A DNA stretch of 64,000 nt from Pseudomonas californiensis (GCF_021147775.1 NZ_JAGTPK010000006.1:124001-188000); one strand, 5' to 3'. Shown: positions 27,996 through 37,843, counted from the first letter of the stretch. Program-made: numbers and translations. The notes: generated from the sequence alone by a model not told the origin.

Positions 27996-29027
27996 TCAGC
28001 CCTTTGCAAGCTCCCGCAAGCGCGTCAGGTCGCGCGCTGCAACAGGGATTCCATGGGCAAGGGATTTTGCACGTTCGACGTAGCGGCGGTCGCCGGGCAT
28101 ACGCTCCTGCCCTGCTCCCTGAAGCTGACGCATCAGCTCTTCGCTGCGCTGCGCAAACTGCTGCCCACTGCCTTTATCGGGATCAATGACGATCAATACC
28201 TGCCCCGTCCAGGGCGTCTGTGCGCCGGGGTGTTCAGCCCAACTGAACTCGAAAGAAAAATTTCCGCCGGTAAGCCCGGCTGCCAACAACTCGACCATCA
28301 TCGACAACGCCGAACCTTTGTGGCCGCCAAATGGTAACAAGGCCCCACCCTTGAGGATCGCTGAAGGGTCGCATGTCGGCTGCCCGTTGCTGTCCACGCC
28401 CATCCCTTCGGGCAACAAGCGTCCTTCACGCGCTGCGATCTGCACATCGCCATGTGCAATGGCACTGGTCGCCAGGTCGAACACGATAGGTTCACCCTCA
28501 GCACGCGGTGCCGCAAAGGCGATGGGGTTAGTCCCGAAAAGCGGCTTTTGCGCGCCATGCGGCACGACGCAAGTCATGCTGTTGACCATGCTCAACGCCA
28601 CCAGCCCTTGCTGCGCGAACGGTTCGACGTCCGGCCAGAGCGCAGCAAAGTGGTGTGAATTGCGAATTGCCAGAACAGCAATGCCAGCGCTGCGGGCCTT
28701 TTCGATGAGCAACGGCTTGGCGGCTGCCAGAGCTGGCTGAGCAAACCCTCTCGCAGCGTCTACCCTTACAAAGGCAGCTCCGACATCCTCAACGATTGGC
28801 ACTGCTTTGCCATCGACCCAGCCGCTGGCCAACGATGACAGATAGCCCGGTATACGGAAGATCCCGTGGCTGTGCGAACCGTCGCGCTCGGCACTGGCGC
28901 AGTTTTCAGCCAGGGCTTTGGCCACGTCCGGTGATGTGCCGTGAGCCAGGAATATCTGCTCAAGCAGGTCTGATAGCTGCTGAAAGGAGATACTTTCAGC
29001 CGGGACGTCAGGCGGGGAGTCGTGCAT
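27996..29027 (-). CDS. dpkA: Delta1-piperideine-2-carboxylate/Delta1-pyrroline-2-carboxylate reductase
   Basis: 343 residues of the malate/L-lactate dehydrogenase 2 family. The sequence closely follows the characterised P. syringae enzyme as I remember it (HGTSPDVAKALAENCA, DGSHSHGIFRIPGYL, LPFGGHKGSALSMMVELL). The catalytic His of SHSHG and the NADPH-binding loop are present. It reduces the cyclic imines formed from D-lysine and D-proline/hydroxyproline to L-pipecolate and L-proline. It stands alone here. Confidence 0.88.
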   Translation of the reverse strand: MHDSPPDVPAESISFQQLSDLLEQIFLAHGTSPDVAKALAENCASAERDGSHSHGIFRIPGYLSSLASGWVDGKAVPIVEDVGAAFVRVDAARGFAQPALAAAKPLLIEKARSAGIAVLAIRNSHHFAALWPDVEPFAQQGLVALSMVNSMTCVVPHGAQKPLFGTNPIAFAAPRAEGEPIVFDLATSAIAHGDVQIAAREGRLLPEGMGVDSNGQPTCDPSAILKGGALLPFGGHKGSALSMMVELLAAGLTGGNFSFEFSWAEHPGAQTPWTGQVLIVIDPDKGSGQQFAQRSEELMRQLQGAGQERMPGDRRYVERAKSLAHGIPVAARDLTRLRELAKG

Positions 29028-29246
29028 CTAAAGCTCCGAAGTCATTGAAGAGCGCAAGCGCTGCGATCACAGCATCGGAGAATAGCGCTGCCAAGGGCAC
29101 ATAGAAACTCTCGTAGCACGCGTTCCCTTTGAGAGGGACTCGCTCACGTCGAGAAACATATCCGGATGATAGGCAATGGCCATCTCATGTTCTCTCCTGA
29201 CAGGATCAAAGGGTAGAATGCGCGCACGGTACACACCGGAGAGCCC

Positions 29247-29594
29247 ATGAACGTTCCTATTGCCAGCGAAGCAGAGCATGACCAGATCACCGAAGCCGCA
29301 GCGCATTGGTGCATGCGACTGCACGCTGAAGATTGCTCGCCCGCTGAAAAAAACCAGCTCGAACAATGGCTGAACGCCCATCCGCTGCACGCTGCCGAGT
29401 TTCAGGCAATGCAGGAAATCTGGGAACTCTCCGGGGAAGTGGAACCGGTAAACCCGCAGCCGTGCACAGCGAGAATCGTCAGCACACCGGAGCCTGAACC
29501 CTATCAGCGTCGTCGAACGTACAGTTGGGTCCACATAGCAGCCGCAGCTGCCTTTACAGCCCTGGCAGTCCGAATCGTGAGCTATATCGGCTGA
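29247..29594 (+). CDS. Truncated FecR-like anti-sigma protein
   Basis: 115 residues from ATG 29247 with CGGAGAG upstream. The N-terminal part (ITEAAAHWCMRLHAEDCSPAEKNQLEQWLNAHPLHAAEFQAMQEIW) is the cytoplasmic anti-sigma domain of FecR/PupR proteins (DUF4880). One hydrophobic segment follows near residues 95-111, then a stop. The periplasmic FecR domain (about 200 residues) is missing and is not found in the other frames downstream. No FecI-type sigma factor gene is next to it. It may be a decayed gene or a free inhibitor domain. Confidence 0.7.
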   Translation: MNVPIASEAEHDQITEAAAHWCMRLHAEDCSPAEKNQLEQWLNAHPLHAAEFQAMQEIWELSGEVEPVNPQPCTARIVSTPEPEPYQRRRTYSWVHIAAAAAFTALAVRIVSYIG

Positions 29595-29920
29595 ATCGAG
29601 CTTGCTGCACAGGCAACACGATCGTTGTCGGGCCGCATAAAGACACGCTCGCTGACCATGGCCATCGAGGCGAGCTGAACCAGAAAGACAGACCAGCTCT
29701 GCCAAGGCACGTCCCGACCTCACTCAGAAATGATCGCTACACTGCGTGCTCTGGCGAAACTTTCGCAATCCAACTCTCTGTCAGCGCGGATCGAACTGGC
29801 GTTTCGCATGTAATGCACGGACGAATCAGGATTTATTTCCCTTCAGCCCTGAGATTTTGCGTCGCTCGTTCGTCTTATACAGGAGAGACCCGTTCAAAAG
29901 GCCTGAAAAGGAGGTTGCGC
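29595..29920. other. Intergenic region
   Basis: 326 bases after the truncated FecR-like gene. No FecR remainder or other known family is visible in any frame. The last ~20 bases hold a strong AAGGAGG ribosome binding site for the gene at 29921. Confidence 0.4.
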
Positions 29921-30313
29921 ATGTTCAATCGTCAAGGAATCACTACCCGTACGATGCTCAGGCAGACGTCGATTGCTGCTCAGGCACAATCGTCTGCCAC
30001 GGAGCCCGAGCGGCCCGGCAACGAACACATCAGATTACTGCTGAAAAGCTTTGGCCTGCGCACCAGCCTGGTCAGGCTCAAAGTGCTCGACGCGCTACTG
30101 GTCTCCAGCGAAAGCGGTCAATCACTTGGCGTTCGAGGCGTACACAGCCAACTTGTGAAACTTGATGTGCCGCTTTCATTTCTGAGCGTGCGCGAAGTGC
30201 TCAAACGATTGTGTGACGAAGGCGTTATCCACCTGAATGACGACAAGACCTACAGCCTGCACTCACGCGCGATCCAGTGGCTGGGTGAGTCAGGCAAAGG
30301 CCAGACTGAATAA
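29921..30313 (+). CDS. Fur-like winged-helix protein
   Basis: 130 residues from ATG 29921, 7 bases after AAGGAGG. After a variable N-terminus the core (LLKSFGLRTSLVRLKVLDALL..., SVREVLKRLCDEGVIHLNDDKTYSLH) follows the DNA-binding domain of Fur-family regulators: two helices, recognition helix, wing. The C-terminal dimerisation and zinc/iron-binding half, with its HHxH and CxxC motifs, is missing, so metal sensing as in Fur is unlikely. Targets unknown. Confidence 0.65.
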   Translation: MFNRQGITTRTMLRQTSIAAQAQSSATEPERPGNEHIRLLLKSFGLRTSLVRLKVLDALLVSSESGQSLGVRGVHSQLVKLDVPLSFLSVREVLKRLCDEGVIHLNDDKTYSLHSRAIQWLGESGKGQTE

Positions 30314-30360
30314 CCGGGTCATCATCGGAGTCAAGCGACAGCCTGTCGCTCATTGGAGGC

Positions 30361-30549
30361 TTAGCGCTTGACCTTGCGTCGCATGACCCCATTGAGAACG
30401 ACCACCAGGACTGCAACGCTGATAGCGATGTACTGGAACGTCTTTTCAGTGATCGCACCAGTGTTCTGCAGGTGCGACAAGCCCAGCATGATTGCCAGAA
30501 CAGACAGGGCGATCAGAATCGAATACATCAAACGCTGTTTGTTGGTCAT
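30361..30549 (-). CDS. Small inner-membrane protein
   Basis: 62 residues from ATG 30549 with AGGAAA upstream. Two hydrophobic segments (about residues 7-27 and 38-56) with a basic C-terminus (MRRKVKR) suggest two membrane helices with both ends in the cytoplasm. It converges with the gene at 29921. No known family or function. Confidence 0.65.
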   Translation of the reverse strand: MTNKQRLMYSILIALSVLAIMLGLSHLQNTGAITEKTFQYIAISVAVLVVVLNGVMRRKVKR

Positions 30550-30783
30550 AACGGTTTCCTGAGTTCTTCATGAGCGGCATCGGTGCTGCGCAAATGCGCG
30601 AACATCTTACGCTGATGCACCGCCGATGACATCGTCCCGTCTGCGTCAAACCCCTACCCTATGCGTCACTCATCAATCCTGTTGATGGTCGTCATGCCGG
30701 ATTGAACGTTGTCGTGCAAAACTCACGTGTTTTAATGCCAGCCTGTTTCAAATCGTTTCCGGTCATTTTTCAAGGAGTTTCAC

Positions 30784-32592
30784 ATGCCCCACGAAGGCAG
30801 CCTGCTGCAGGTCGCAGTGGTATTTCTGTTAGCCGCCGTTCTGGCCGTTCCGCTGGCCAAACGCCTGAAACTGGGTGCCGTCATCGGCTATTTGTTCGCC
30901 GGAGTGATCATTGGCCCATCTGTGCTGGGGTTGATAGGAGATACGGAGAGTGTCAGCCATATCTCCGAACTTGGGGTGGTATTACTGCTGTTTATCATTG
31001 GCCTTGAGTTGTCGCCCAAACGCTTGTGGGTGATGCGCAAATCGGTGTTTGGCGTGGGCATGGCTCAAGTGCTGCTGACCGGGCTGGTAATTGGTGCTGT
31101 CGCTCTGCTGGTGTTTGGTCAGTCAATGAATACCGCAATTGTTCTGGGGCTCGGCCTGGCGCTGTCTTCCACCGCCTTTGGCCTGCAAAGCCTTGCAGAA
31201 CGCAAGGAGCTGAACAGCCCACACGGGCGTATGGCGTTCGCTATTCTCTTGTTTCAGGACATCGCGGCCATTCCGCTGATTGCCCTGGTGCCCTTCCTTG
31301 CGGGCGCAGATCACACATCGGATACCCAGGACAGTGTTCACCATGGCTTGATGGTGTTGGGCAGCATCGCCATTGTAGTGGTCGGTGGCCGTTATCTGCT
31401 GCGTCCGGTGTTTCGCATTGTGGCCAAGACCCGCATTCAGGAAGTGTCCACGGCCACCGCCTTGCTCGTGGTCATAGGCACCGCCTGGCTGATGGAGCTA
31501 GTGGGTGTCTCGATGGCGCTCGGGGCGTTTCTTGCGGGCTTGCTGCTGGCTGACTCGGAATACAGACACGAGCTGGAGGCCCAGATCGAACCTTTCAAAG
31601 GCTTGCTGCTGGGCCTGTTTTTTATCAGTGTGGGGATGGGTGCGAACATCAGCCTGTTGTTCAGTGCACCGCTGGTCGTACTAGGGCTGACCGTACTGCT
31701 GATCGGTATCAAATTGCCGTTGCTGTTTGTCATTGGTCGTACCGCAGGCGGTCTCAACAGCCGCAGCGCTCTGCAACTCGGCCTGGTACTGGCCGCAGGA
31801 GGCGAGTTTGCATTCGTGGTGTTCAAGATAGGCAGTGCACAAGGTCTGTTCGACGCAGGCCTGTATGACATGCTGGTGCTGACCATCACCCTGTCGATGG
31901 CGATCACACCCCTGCTGTTCATTGCGTTGGCGCGTTGGATCAAACCCAAAGCCAAACCGGTCAACGTACCGGATGAGTACCGCGACATCCAGACCGACAA
32001 GCCGCGCGTGGTGATTGCCGGGATGGGCCGTATGGGTCAGATCGTGGCGCGAATCCTGCGGGCGCAGAAGATCCCGTTCATTGCGCTGGACACAGCCGTG
32101 GAGTCGATCGAGTTCTCCCGCAGCTTCGGCAATGTGCCGGTGTTTTACGGCGATCCGTTGCGCCCGGAAATCCTGCGCGCAGCCAAAGTGAATGAGGCAG
32201 AGTTTTTCATCATTGCGACCGACGACCCGGACACCAATATCAAAACCGCAGAGCTGATTCGCAAGTTGTATCCGCACATGAAAATCATCGCCCGCGCTCG
32301 CAACCGGCAGCACGTTCACCGGTTGATGGACGTTGGTGCTCACGCGGTGCGCGAAACTTTCTATTCAAGCCTGGAAATGTCGCGTCAGACGTTGATGGGG
32401 CTCGGCCTGAGTGAAACCCAGGCCAATGCACGAATCAGCCGCTTCAAGCGTCACGATGAACAAGTGCTGGCCGCGCAGCACGAAGTGTATGACGACGAGG
32501 CGAAGGTGCTGCAAACCGCCCGTGAAGCCAGGGCAGATCTCGCTCAGTTGTTCGAAGCGGACCGTCTGGACGAAGAGGCAGCCAGAACCTGA
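30784..32592 (+). CDS. CPA2 family cation/proton antiporter (KefB/KefC-like)
   Basis: 602 residues from ATG 30784, 8 bases after AAGGAG. About 12 membrane segments cover the first 385 residues (LGAVIGYLFAGVIIGP, LSSTAFGLQSLAERKE, FQDIAAIPLIALVPF). A TrkA-N/RCK domain follows (VVIAGMGRMGQIVARIL, near residue 405) that binds nucleotides and gates transport. KefB/C proteins release K+ in exchange for H+ when glutathione adducts form, protecting against electrophiles. No KefF/KefG-type ancillary gene is adjacent. It ends 1 base from the convergent outer-membrane factor gene. Confidence 0.9.
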   Translation: MPHEGSLLQVAVVFLLAAVLAVPLAKRLKLGAVIGYLFAGVIIGPSVLGLIGDTESVSHISELGVVLLLFIIGLELSPKRLWVMRKSVFGVGMAQVLLTGLVIGAVALLVFGQSMNTAIVLGLGLALSSTAFGLQSLAERKELNSPHGRMAFAILLFQDIAAIPLIALVPFLAGADHTSDTQDSVHHGLMVLGSIAIVVVGGRYLLRPVFRIVAKTRIQEVSTATALLVVIGTAWLMELVGVSMALGAFLAGLLLADSEYRHELEAQIEPFKGLLLGLFFISVGMGANISLLFSAPLVVLGLTVLLIGIKLPLLFVIGRTAGGLNSRSALQLGLVLAAGGEFAFVVFKIGSAQGLFDAGLYDMLVLTITLSMAITPLLFIALARWIKPKAKPVNVPDEYRDIQTDKPRVVIAGMGRMGQIVARILRAQKIPFIALDTAVESIEFSRSFGNVPVFYGDPLRPEILRAAKVNEAEFFIIATDDPDTNIKTAELIRKLYPHMKIIARARNRQHVHRLMDVGAHAVRETFYSSLEMSRQTLMGLGLSETQANARISRFKRHDEQVLAAQHEVYDDEAKVLQTAREARADLAQLFEADRLDEEAART

Positions 32593-32593
32593 C

Positions 32594-34015
32594 CTACCAG
32601 CTACCACCCAGGGACGTATACAGGCCCACAAGCGCCTGGGCCTGGGTGGTAGAACTTTGTACCCACTGCTCTTCGACGTCCAGCAATGTGCGCTGTACTG
32701 TAAGCACGTTGAGAAAGTCCACAACGCCTTCCACGTATTGAAGTTTGGCGGTATCCAGGGCAATACGGTTCTGTCTTACGGCCTCGTCCAGTTTGCGCTG
32801 TTGCAACTGGCTGGCGTTGTAAAGGCTCATGCTGTCATCGATTTCCTGCCAGGCTTGCAGCACCGTCTGTTGATACGCCAAAGCCGCTTCCTGACCCTGA
32901 GCCTCGCGCAGATTCAGCATGCCGCGCAGACGCCCGCCCTCAAATATCGGCAAACTCAATTGTGGGCCTATGCCGAATTGACGGGAGCCCCAGCTGCCAA
33001 AGTCGGCCAGTTGCAGGGCTTGAAAACCGACGTTGCCAGACAGCACGATTCGTGGATAGAAATCACCCTCGGCTACACCAATGCTCGCCGTTGCTGCATG
33101 CAGACGCGCCTCGGCGCGGCGAATGTCCGGACGGCGTTGCGCCAGCTCGGATGGCAGACCCACCGGCACGGTGGCAGGCAGCGCGATGGGCTGCGCCGAT
33201 TTCTCAAGCTCGGCCTGCAATGCTCTCGGGGTCTGGGCAAGCAACAGCCCCAACGCGTTGATCAACTGGGCCTGACGTTGTTCGAGCACAGGCAAGCGTG
33301 ACTCAACCGCAGCCACCTGCGCCGCCGCGCCGGCGACGTCCAGATTGGTGGCGACACCGCTGCCCTGCCTGACCTGCGACAGCTCGAGACTGTTGCGAGA
33401 CAATTGCAGATTCTGCCGCGTCACTTTCAGTACAGCCTGCACACCACGCAGTTGCAGGTAGTCACGCGCCACCTCAGCCTGTAACGACAGAAGCGCTGCG
33501 CGCCGCTCGCTCTCCGCCACATCAACATTGGCATTCGCTGCTTCGACCTCGCGCTCGACGCGCCCCCACAGGTCCAGCTCCCAACTCGCCGTCAGACCGC
33601 CGTCCCACTGATTGAACGCGGCCCTGCCCTGATTGCCGGACGGATCACTCAAGCCTTCGGCGCTGTTGCGCTTGCGTCGATACGCTACATCACCCGAAAC
33701 CCGAGGCAACTGCTCGCCGGTGACCACTTCTCGAGCTGCCTGACTTTGCGCCAACCGCGTGGCAGCGATTTTAACGCTGATGTTCGAAGCCGACGCATGA
33801 TCAATCAATGATGACAGCTCGGCGTCCTTGAAGATGTCCCACCAACGCACACCGATAGGGGTGGTATTAACATGACTGACTGCCTGCTCTCCTCGAACAG
33901 GCAACCACTCCACTTCGTTGCCTTGAGGTCGTTGAAAGTCCTGCCCTACCTGACATCCCGACAACGCCGCTGCCAGGGCAAGGCACAGGCCACTCAACAC
34001 TGACGCACGGTTCAT
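32594..34015 (-). CDS. Outer-membrane efflux lipoprotein (OprM/NodT family)
   Basis: 473 residues. A signal peptide with the lipobox LSGC (Cys at about residue 21) anchors it in the outer membrane. Two OEP repeats follow, with long coiled-coil segments (about residues 70-250 and 280-460), as in TolC-like channels. It is the third gene of an efflux set with a membrane-fusion protein and an MFS pump; its start overlaps the former by 4 bases. Confidence 0.92.
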   Translation of the reverse strand: MNRASVLSGLCLALAAALSGCQVGQDFQRPQGNEVEWLPVRGEQAVSHVNTTPIGVRWWDIFKDAELSSLIDHASASNISVKIAATRLAQSQAAREVVTGEQLPRVSGDVAYRRKRNSAEGLSDPSGNQGRAAFNQWDGGLTASWELDLWGRVEREVEAANANVDVAESERRAALLSLQAEVARDYLQLRGVQAVLKVTRQNLQLSRNSLELSQVRQGSGVATNLDVAGAAAQVAAVESRLPVLEQRQAQLINALGLLLAQTPRALQAELEKSAQPIALPATVPVGLPSELAQRRPDIRRAEARLHAATASIGVAEGDFYPRIVLSGNVGFQALQLADFGSWGSRQFGIGPQLSLPIFEGGRLRGMLNLREAQGQEAALAYQQTVLQAWQEIDDSMSLYNASQLQQRKLDEAVRQNRIALDTAKLQYVEGVVDFLNVLTVQRTLLDVEEQWVQSSTTQAQALVGLYTSLGGSW

Positions 34016-35067
34016 AAAGCACCCGCACTCTGTTGACTGGATACCGCCTGCGTGTCGATGCTGGCTTCGACCGACATACCTGCGCGCAGGCGACTGGATA
34101 GCGGCTGCCCAGGGTCCAGCACAATTTTCACCGGAATACGCTGCACGACTTTGGTGAAGTTACCCGTGGCGTTGTCAGGACGAATGGCGGCAAAGGTCAC
34201 ACCTGTTGCCGGGGCGATACTTTGCACATGAGCGTTGAGGACTTCGCCCGGGTAGGTATCGACCCGTACTTCCACCTCCTGCCCCACGGAGACATGAGTC
34301 AACTGGTTTTCCTGAAAATTGGCCACCACATACGCCTGCTGCAATGGCACAACCGACAGCAGTTTGCTGCCGGGCACAACGAAGTTACCGACGCGCACCG
34401 CGCGCTCCCCAACCACGCCATCGACGGGTGCCTCGATGCGTGTGTAGGACACCTGCAAGCGGGCCTGATCCAGGGACGCCTGCGCATGCTTCAAGCCAGC
34501 TTCGGCGCTGTGCTGGCGGGCCGCCAGAATATCAACCTGCTTGCGTTCGGCCGCCAACGAGGCGTTGGCACTCGCGAGCTGCGCAGTGGCCGTATCGATG
34601 CGGTTACGCGCCTGTTGCGCGTTCTGTACCGTTCCCGCACCAGCGCCGGCCAGATGTTCATAACGATTACGCTCCTGCTCGGCAAACTTGACCGCAGCCT
34701 GGCTGGCGGTCAGCGCTGCCTGGGACTGGGCGATCACAGATACCTGGCGCTGCTGCAGGGCAATGATCTGCTCAAGCTCCGCCGCAGCAGACAGCACACC
34801 GGCTTCAGCAGAGGTCAGCGCAGTCTGCAGGTCTCGGTCATCGATCACCGCCAACAGCTGTCCAGCTTTGACAGTCTGATTGTCTTCCACCACTACTTCG
34901 CGGATGAACCCGGAAACCTTCGGCGCAACCACTGAATAATCTGCAGTAACGAAGGCGTCGTTGGTGGTCTGCCGGGTGCTGTCACTGGTCAGGAAATAAA
35001 TGCCCAGGCCAGCGAGCACGATGGCACCGCCGCACACGGCCAGAATCTGTTTTGAGGTCATGCTCAT
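34012..35067 (-). CDS. Membrane-fusion protein (EmrA/HlyD family)
   Basis: 351 residues. One N-terminal membrane helix (about residues 8-26), then a biotinyl-lipoyl strand set (VSGFIREVVVEDNQTVKAGQLLAVID), a long coiled coil (about residues 75-210) and the second lipoyl half (APVDGVVGERAVRVGNFVVPGSKLLSVVP). It links the inner-membrane pump to the outer-membrane channel. It is coupled to both neighbours. Confidence 0.93.
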   Translation of the reverse strand: MSMTSKQILAVCGGAIVLAGLGIYFLTSDSTRQTTNDAFVTADYSVVAPKVSGFIREVVVEDNQTVKAGQLLAVIDDRDLQTALTSAEAGVLSAAAELEQIIALQQRQVSVIAQSQAALTASQAAVKFAEQERNRYEHLAGAGAGTVQNAQQARNRIDTATAQLASANASLAAERKQVDILAARQHSAEAGLKHAQASLDQARLQVSYTRIEAPVDGVVGERAVRVGNFVVPGSKLLSVVPLQQAYVVANFQENQLTHVSVGQEVEVRVDTYPGEVLNAHVQSIAPATGVTFAAIRPDNATGNFTKVVQRIPVKIVLDPGQPLSSRLRAGMSVEASIDTQAVSSQQSAGAL

Positions 35068-35089
35068 GAACGGGTCTCGATAGGGGAAT

Positions 35090-36634
35090 TCAATGCAGTG
35101 CCCGGGGCGGGTAAACCCGCGTTGGCATCAGGGGAATCAACAGAATCAGCGCGGCCGCAAGCCAGCCCATGCAGTAGTAGAGGTCAGCACTGGTCAGCAC
35201 CACGACCTGCTCGTGCAGCCGATGCGCCAACGATGCGACCGTGTCTTCGGCGGCCAGCCAGGGTGAGTTGCCAAGGCGGTCCACCAGCGTGTTGGAATGA
35301 AAGTGCTGCCGTGAGGTGGTCAGTGCCTCGAGCACACCAGTGGCGACCACCGATGCCAGTCCACGGACAGTGTTGAACCACGACGACGCAAATGGCCCGT
35401 CGGGCGGCGCGATTCCGCCTGTCGCCTGCATCAGCAACGGCAACACGGCCATGGGCTGAGCAATGATTTGCAGCAGTTGAAGACCGTAGAAATTGTCGCG
35501 AATCCAGTCCGACGTCATCTGTGTGGCCAAGCCGCAGTAAAGCGCCAGCAGGCCAAGCCCGAACGCCAATACCCAACGGCAGTCGATCCAGCGAATATTG
35601 CACAGGGCCGCCACCAGCGGCAGCGCGATCAGTTGCGGCAACGCGACAATCAGCATCAGCGGCGCGGTCTGCAGTGGGCGATAGCCGTGCACCTGAGCCA
35701 GATAGGACGAAGGAATCGACGCCACGGCGGTCAGCACCACCAGCACGCCCCCAAGCGTCAGCAAGGCGTGCGACAGATTGCGGCTGCTCAACAGTTGCAG
35801 CTTGAAAAACGGCACCGGGGTGAACCACTCGTTGACCATGAATGCGATCATTGACAGCAGGCCACCGGCCAATAACCAGCAGATCAACGTGGACTCGAAC
35901 CAGTCCAGACGATTGCCCTGCAAGATACCGATGACCAACGCCACGATTGCCGGCAGCCCCAGCAATACGCCACGCCAGTTGAACTGGCGAAACCGCTCAA
36001 GCCTGAGCGTGTCTTGCGGAATGCCGTGCGAGATAGCGATCATCGCCACCAGACAGGGCGGGATGACCTGCCAGAACGTCCACTGCCAACTGAAATGCTC
36101 GGTCCACAGCGCTGCCAGCGGTGTACCGAGACTGGGGCCGAAGGTGGCGGTCAGTGCATACCCTGCCAAGCCATAGAGTTTGATGCCGGGCGGCAAAAAG
36201 CGCAGCGCGACAGTCATCAACATCGGTGGCAGGCAACCTGCGGCCAGGCCTTGCAGGATGCGTAGCGCCAACAGGCTTTGATAGGTGGGCGCCAGCGGAC
36301 ATAACAGGCCGAGCACAATGAAGGCGGTGATAGCGCCGAGCGTGAAGCGACGCAGTGACAATGTCACAGCGAACCAGGGCGCGAAGGCCATCGCAGCTAC
36401 CGAGGTTGCCGAATAGGCGGCGATCAGCCAACTGGCTTCATCGGCCCCAACGAACATCGCGCCGCGTATGTCGGCCATCGCGATGCGCGTCACGCCTTCA
36501 TTGATGCCTGCAACCAGGACTGCCAGCAACACGCCCACCAGGCCGATGACCGTCTGCAGGCCGAATGCGGCCGGAACCGGGGCAGCGGCGGGAACAGTCT
36601 GCGGGGCTGGGCCCGAGGCGACGAGAGAAGACAT
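35090..36634 (-). CDS. MFS drug efflux pump, DHA2 family (EmrB-like)
   Basis: 514 residues from ATG 36634; an earlier in-frame ATG at 36667 has no ribosome binding site. About 14 hydrophobic segments are predicted, as in DHA2 proteins, with the motif-C-like stretch YALTATFGPSLGTPLAALW in TM5. It likely uses the proton gradient to export hydrophobic drugs through the fusion protein and channel downstream. No regulator gene is adjacent, unlike many emr operons. Confidence 0.9.
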   Translation of the reverse strand: MSSLVASGPAPQTVPAAAPVPAAFGLQTVIGLVGVLLAVLVAGINEGVTRIAMADIRGAMFVGADEASWLIAAYSATSVAAMAFAPWFAVTLSLRRFTLGAITAFIVLGLLCPLAPTYQSLLALRILQGLAAGCLPPMLMTVALRFLPPGIKLYGLAGYALTATFGPSLGTPLAALWTEHFSWQWTFWQVIPPCLVAMIAISHGIPQDTLRLERFRQFNWRGVLLGLPAIVALVIGILQGNRLDWFESTLICWLLAGGLLSMIAFMVNEWFTPVPFFKLQLLSSRNLSHALLTLGGVLVVLTAVASIPSSYLAQVHGYRPLQTAPLMLIVALPQLIALPLVAALCNIRWIDCRWVLAFGLGLLALYCGLATQMTSDWIRDNFYGLQLLQIIAQPMAVLPLLMQATGGIAPPDGPFASSWFNTVRGLASVVATGVLEALTTSRQHFHSNTLVDRLGNSPWLAAEDTVASLAHRLHEQVVVLTSADLYYCMGWLAAALILLIPLMPTRVYPPRALH

Positions 36635-36828
36635 AAGAGCGGATCCGGAACGAGAGGACCCTGCCATTTTAGAAACAGCGATGCATCAGGAAAATTTACA
36701 TTTGGGCAGCGTATAAGTGCATGGGACGCACGAATGCACCTGAATGAATGACCTGAGCGTTCTGTATATCAAAACCTCACCCATACGCGAGCCCTACCGG
36801 ATATCACTGCACCGGAGCGGCATCAGGC

Positions 36829-37755
36829 TCAGGCGTAAGGACTGTCCCAATAGCGTTTGTACATGCCGAGCTTTTTCTTGAGCCCTTTGGGCAGGTGCTT
36901 TTCCTGCTTGCTAAGTTTGTAGGCCACCAGCTTGAGTGCGTTGCGCATGAACGACATTGGCCACCACAGCAATCGCCTCGTGCCCAGAAATTTCAGTTCG
37001 GACTTCACGTAACGCATGCCTTCGCCGCCAACTCCACCAAACGTGTCGTAAATCCATGACTCGCGGGACTGAAACACGCCGATGTCAAAGTACCGACGGA
37101 ACTCTTCGCGCAGGCTGTAGTTATGTGAATGACGACAGACGGCAGAGCCCTCATACACCACTTTCCAGCCCGCGATGAGCATTTTCGCAGTGACGTACAT
37201 GTCTTCAGACAGGATCACATGCCGTGGAAAACCACCAATGGCCGCCAGCGCCTCGCCCCGATAAGCAGCGAACGAATTGGACATGAAAGGCGTCTTGATG
37301 CCCAGCGTTCCGGCGTCGTCCAGGGTCTTGATCTGCGAGGTCGGTGGATAGTTGAACAACCGCGCATGCTGCGCCAGCAGGCTGGCGTTCTTGTGCGGCA
37401 ATTGACGCCCGCACACCGCACCTACCTTGGGGTCAGCGAACGGCAGCAGGATGTTGGCGATGGCCTCGATGTCTTCAACGTAGGCATCCTGCGTCATGTA
37501 GACGTAGACGTCGTAGTCAGGATTCAGGTCGACCATCATCTGACGGGTGCCGCCGTGATTGAAGTCCTTGCTGTCGATACGCATGACGTGGGCGCAGCGT
37601 GAGCGCGCCAGCTCCAGCGTGCCGTCAGATGAACTGGAGTCAACGATCAGGGTGTCGAACGTCGCGGTTTGCGTGGCCAGAGAGTCCAGCAGGCGCTCCA
37701 GGTCCTTACGTCCGTTGTAGGTCGGGATAACACAAGCCACTCTCAGTGACGCCAT
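36829..37755 (-). CDS. Family 2 glycosyltransferase, rhamnosyltransferase-like
   Basis: 308 residues. The GT-A opening VACVIPTYNGRKDLERLLDSL, a DSSSSDGT stretch, and TQDAYVED, which takes the place of the DXD, are all present. Its sequence pattern (CGRQLPHKNASLLAQHARLFNYP..., FMSNSFAAYRGEAL, LSEDMYVTAKMLIAGWK) fits RfbN-like rhamnosyltransferases of O-antigen synthesis. It stands alone, without sugar-nucleotide or flippase genes around it. It is cytoplasmic or membrane associated. Confidence 0.85.
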   Translation of the reverse strand: MASLRVACVIPTYNGRKDLERLLDSLATQTATFDTLIVDSSSSDGTLELARSRCAHVMRIDSKDFNHGGTRQMMVDLNPDYDVYVYMTQDAYVEDIEAIANILLPFADPKVGAVCGRQLPHKNASLLAQHARLFNYPPTSQIKTLDDAGTLGIKTPFMSNSFAAYRGEALAAIGGFPRHVILSEDMYVTAKMLIAGWKVVYEGSAVCRHSHNYSLREEFRRYFDIGVFQSRESWIYDTFGGVGGEGMRYVKSELKFLGTRRLLWWPMSFMRNALKLVAYKLSKQEKHLPKGLKKKLGMYKRYWDSPYA

Positions 37756-37843
37756 AACAACACTCCAGGGCGAAAACAGGTTGCCCGCTTGTCAGCGTTA
37801 CTGAGGGTAGCTCATGCAGAATCAGCCGACCATTCGAATGCCG

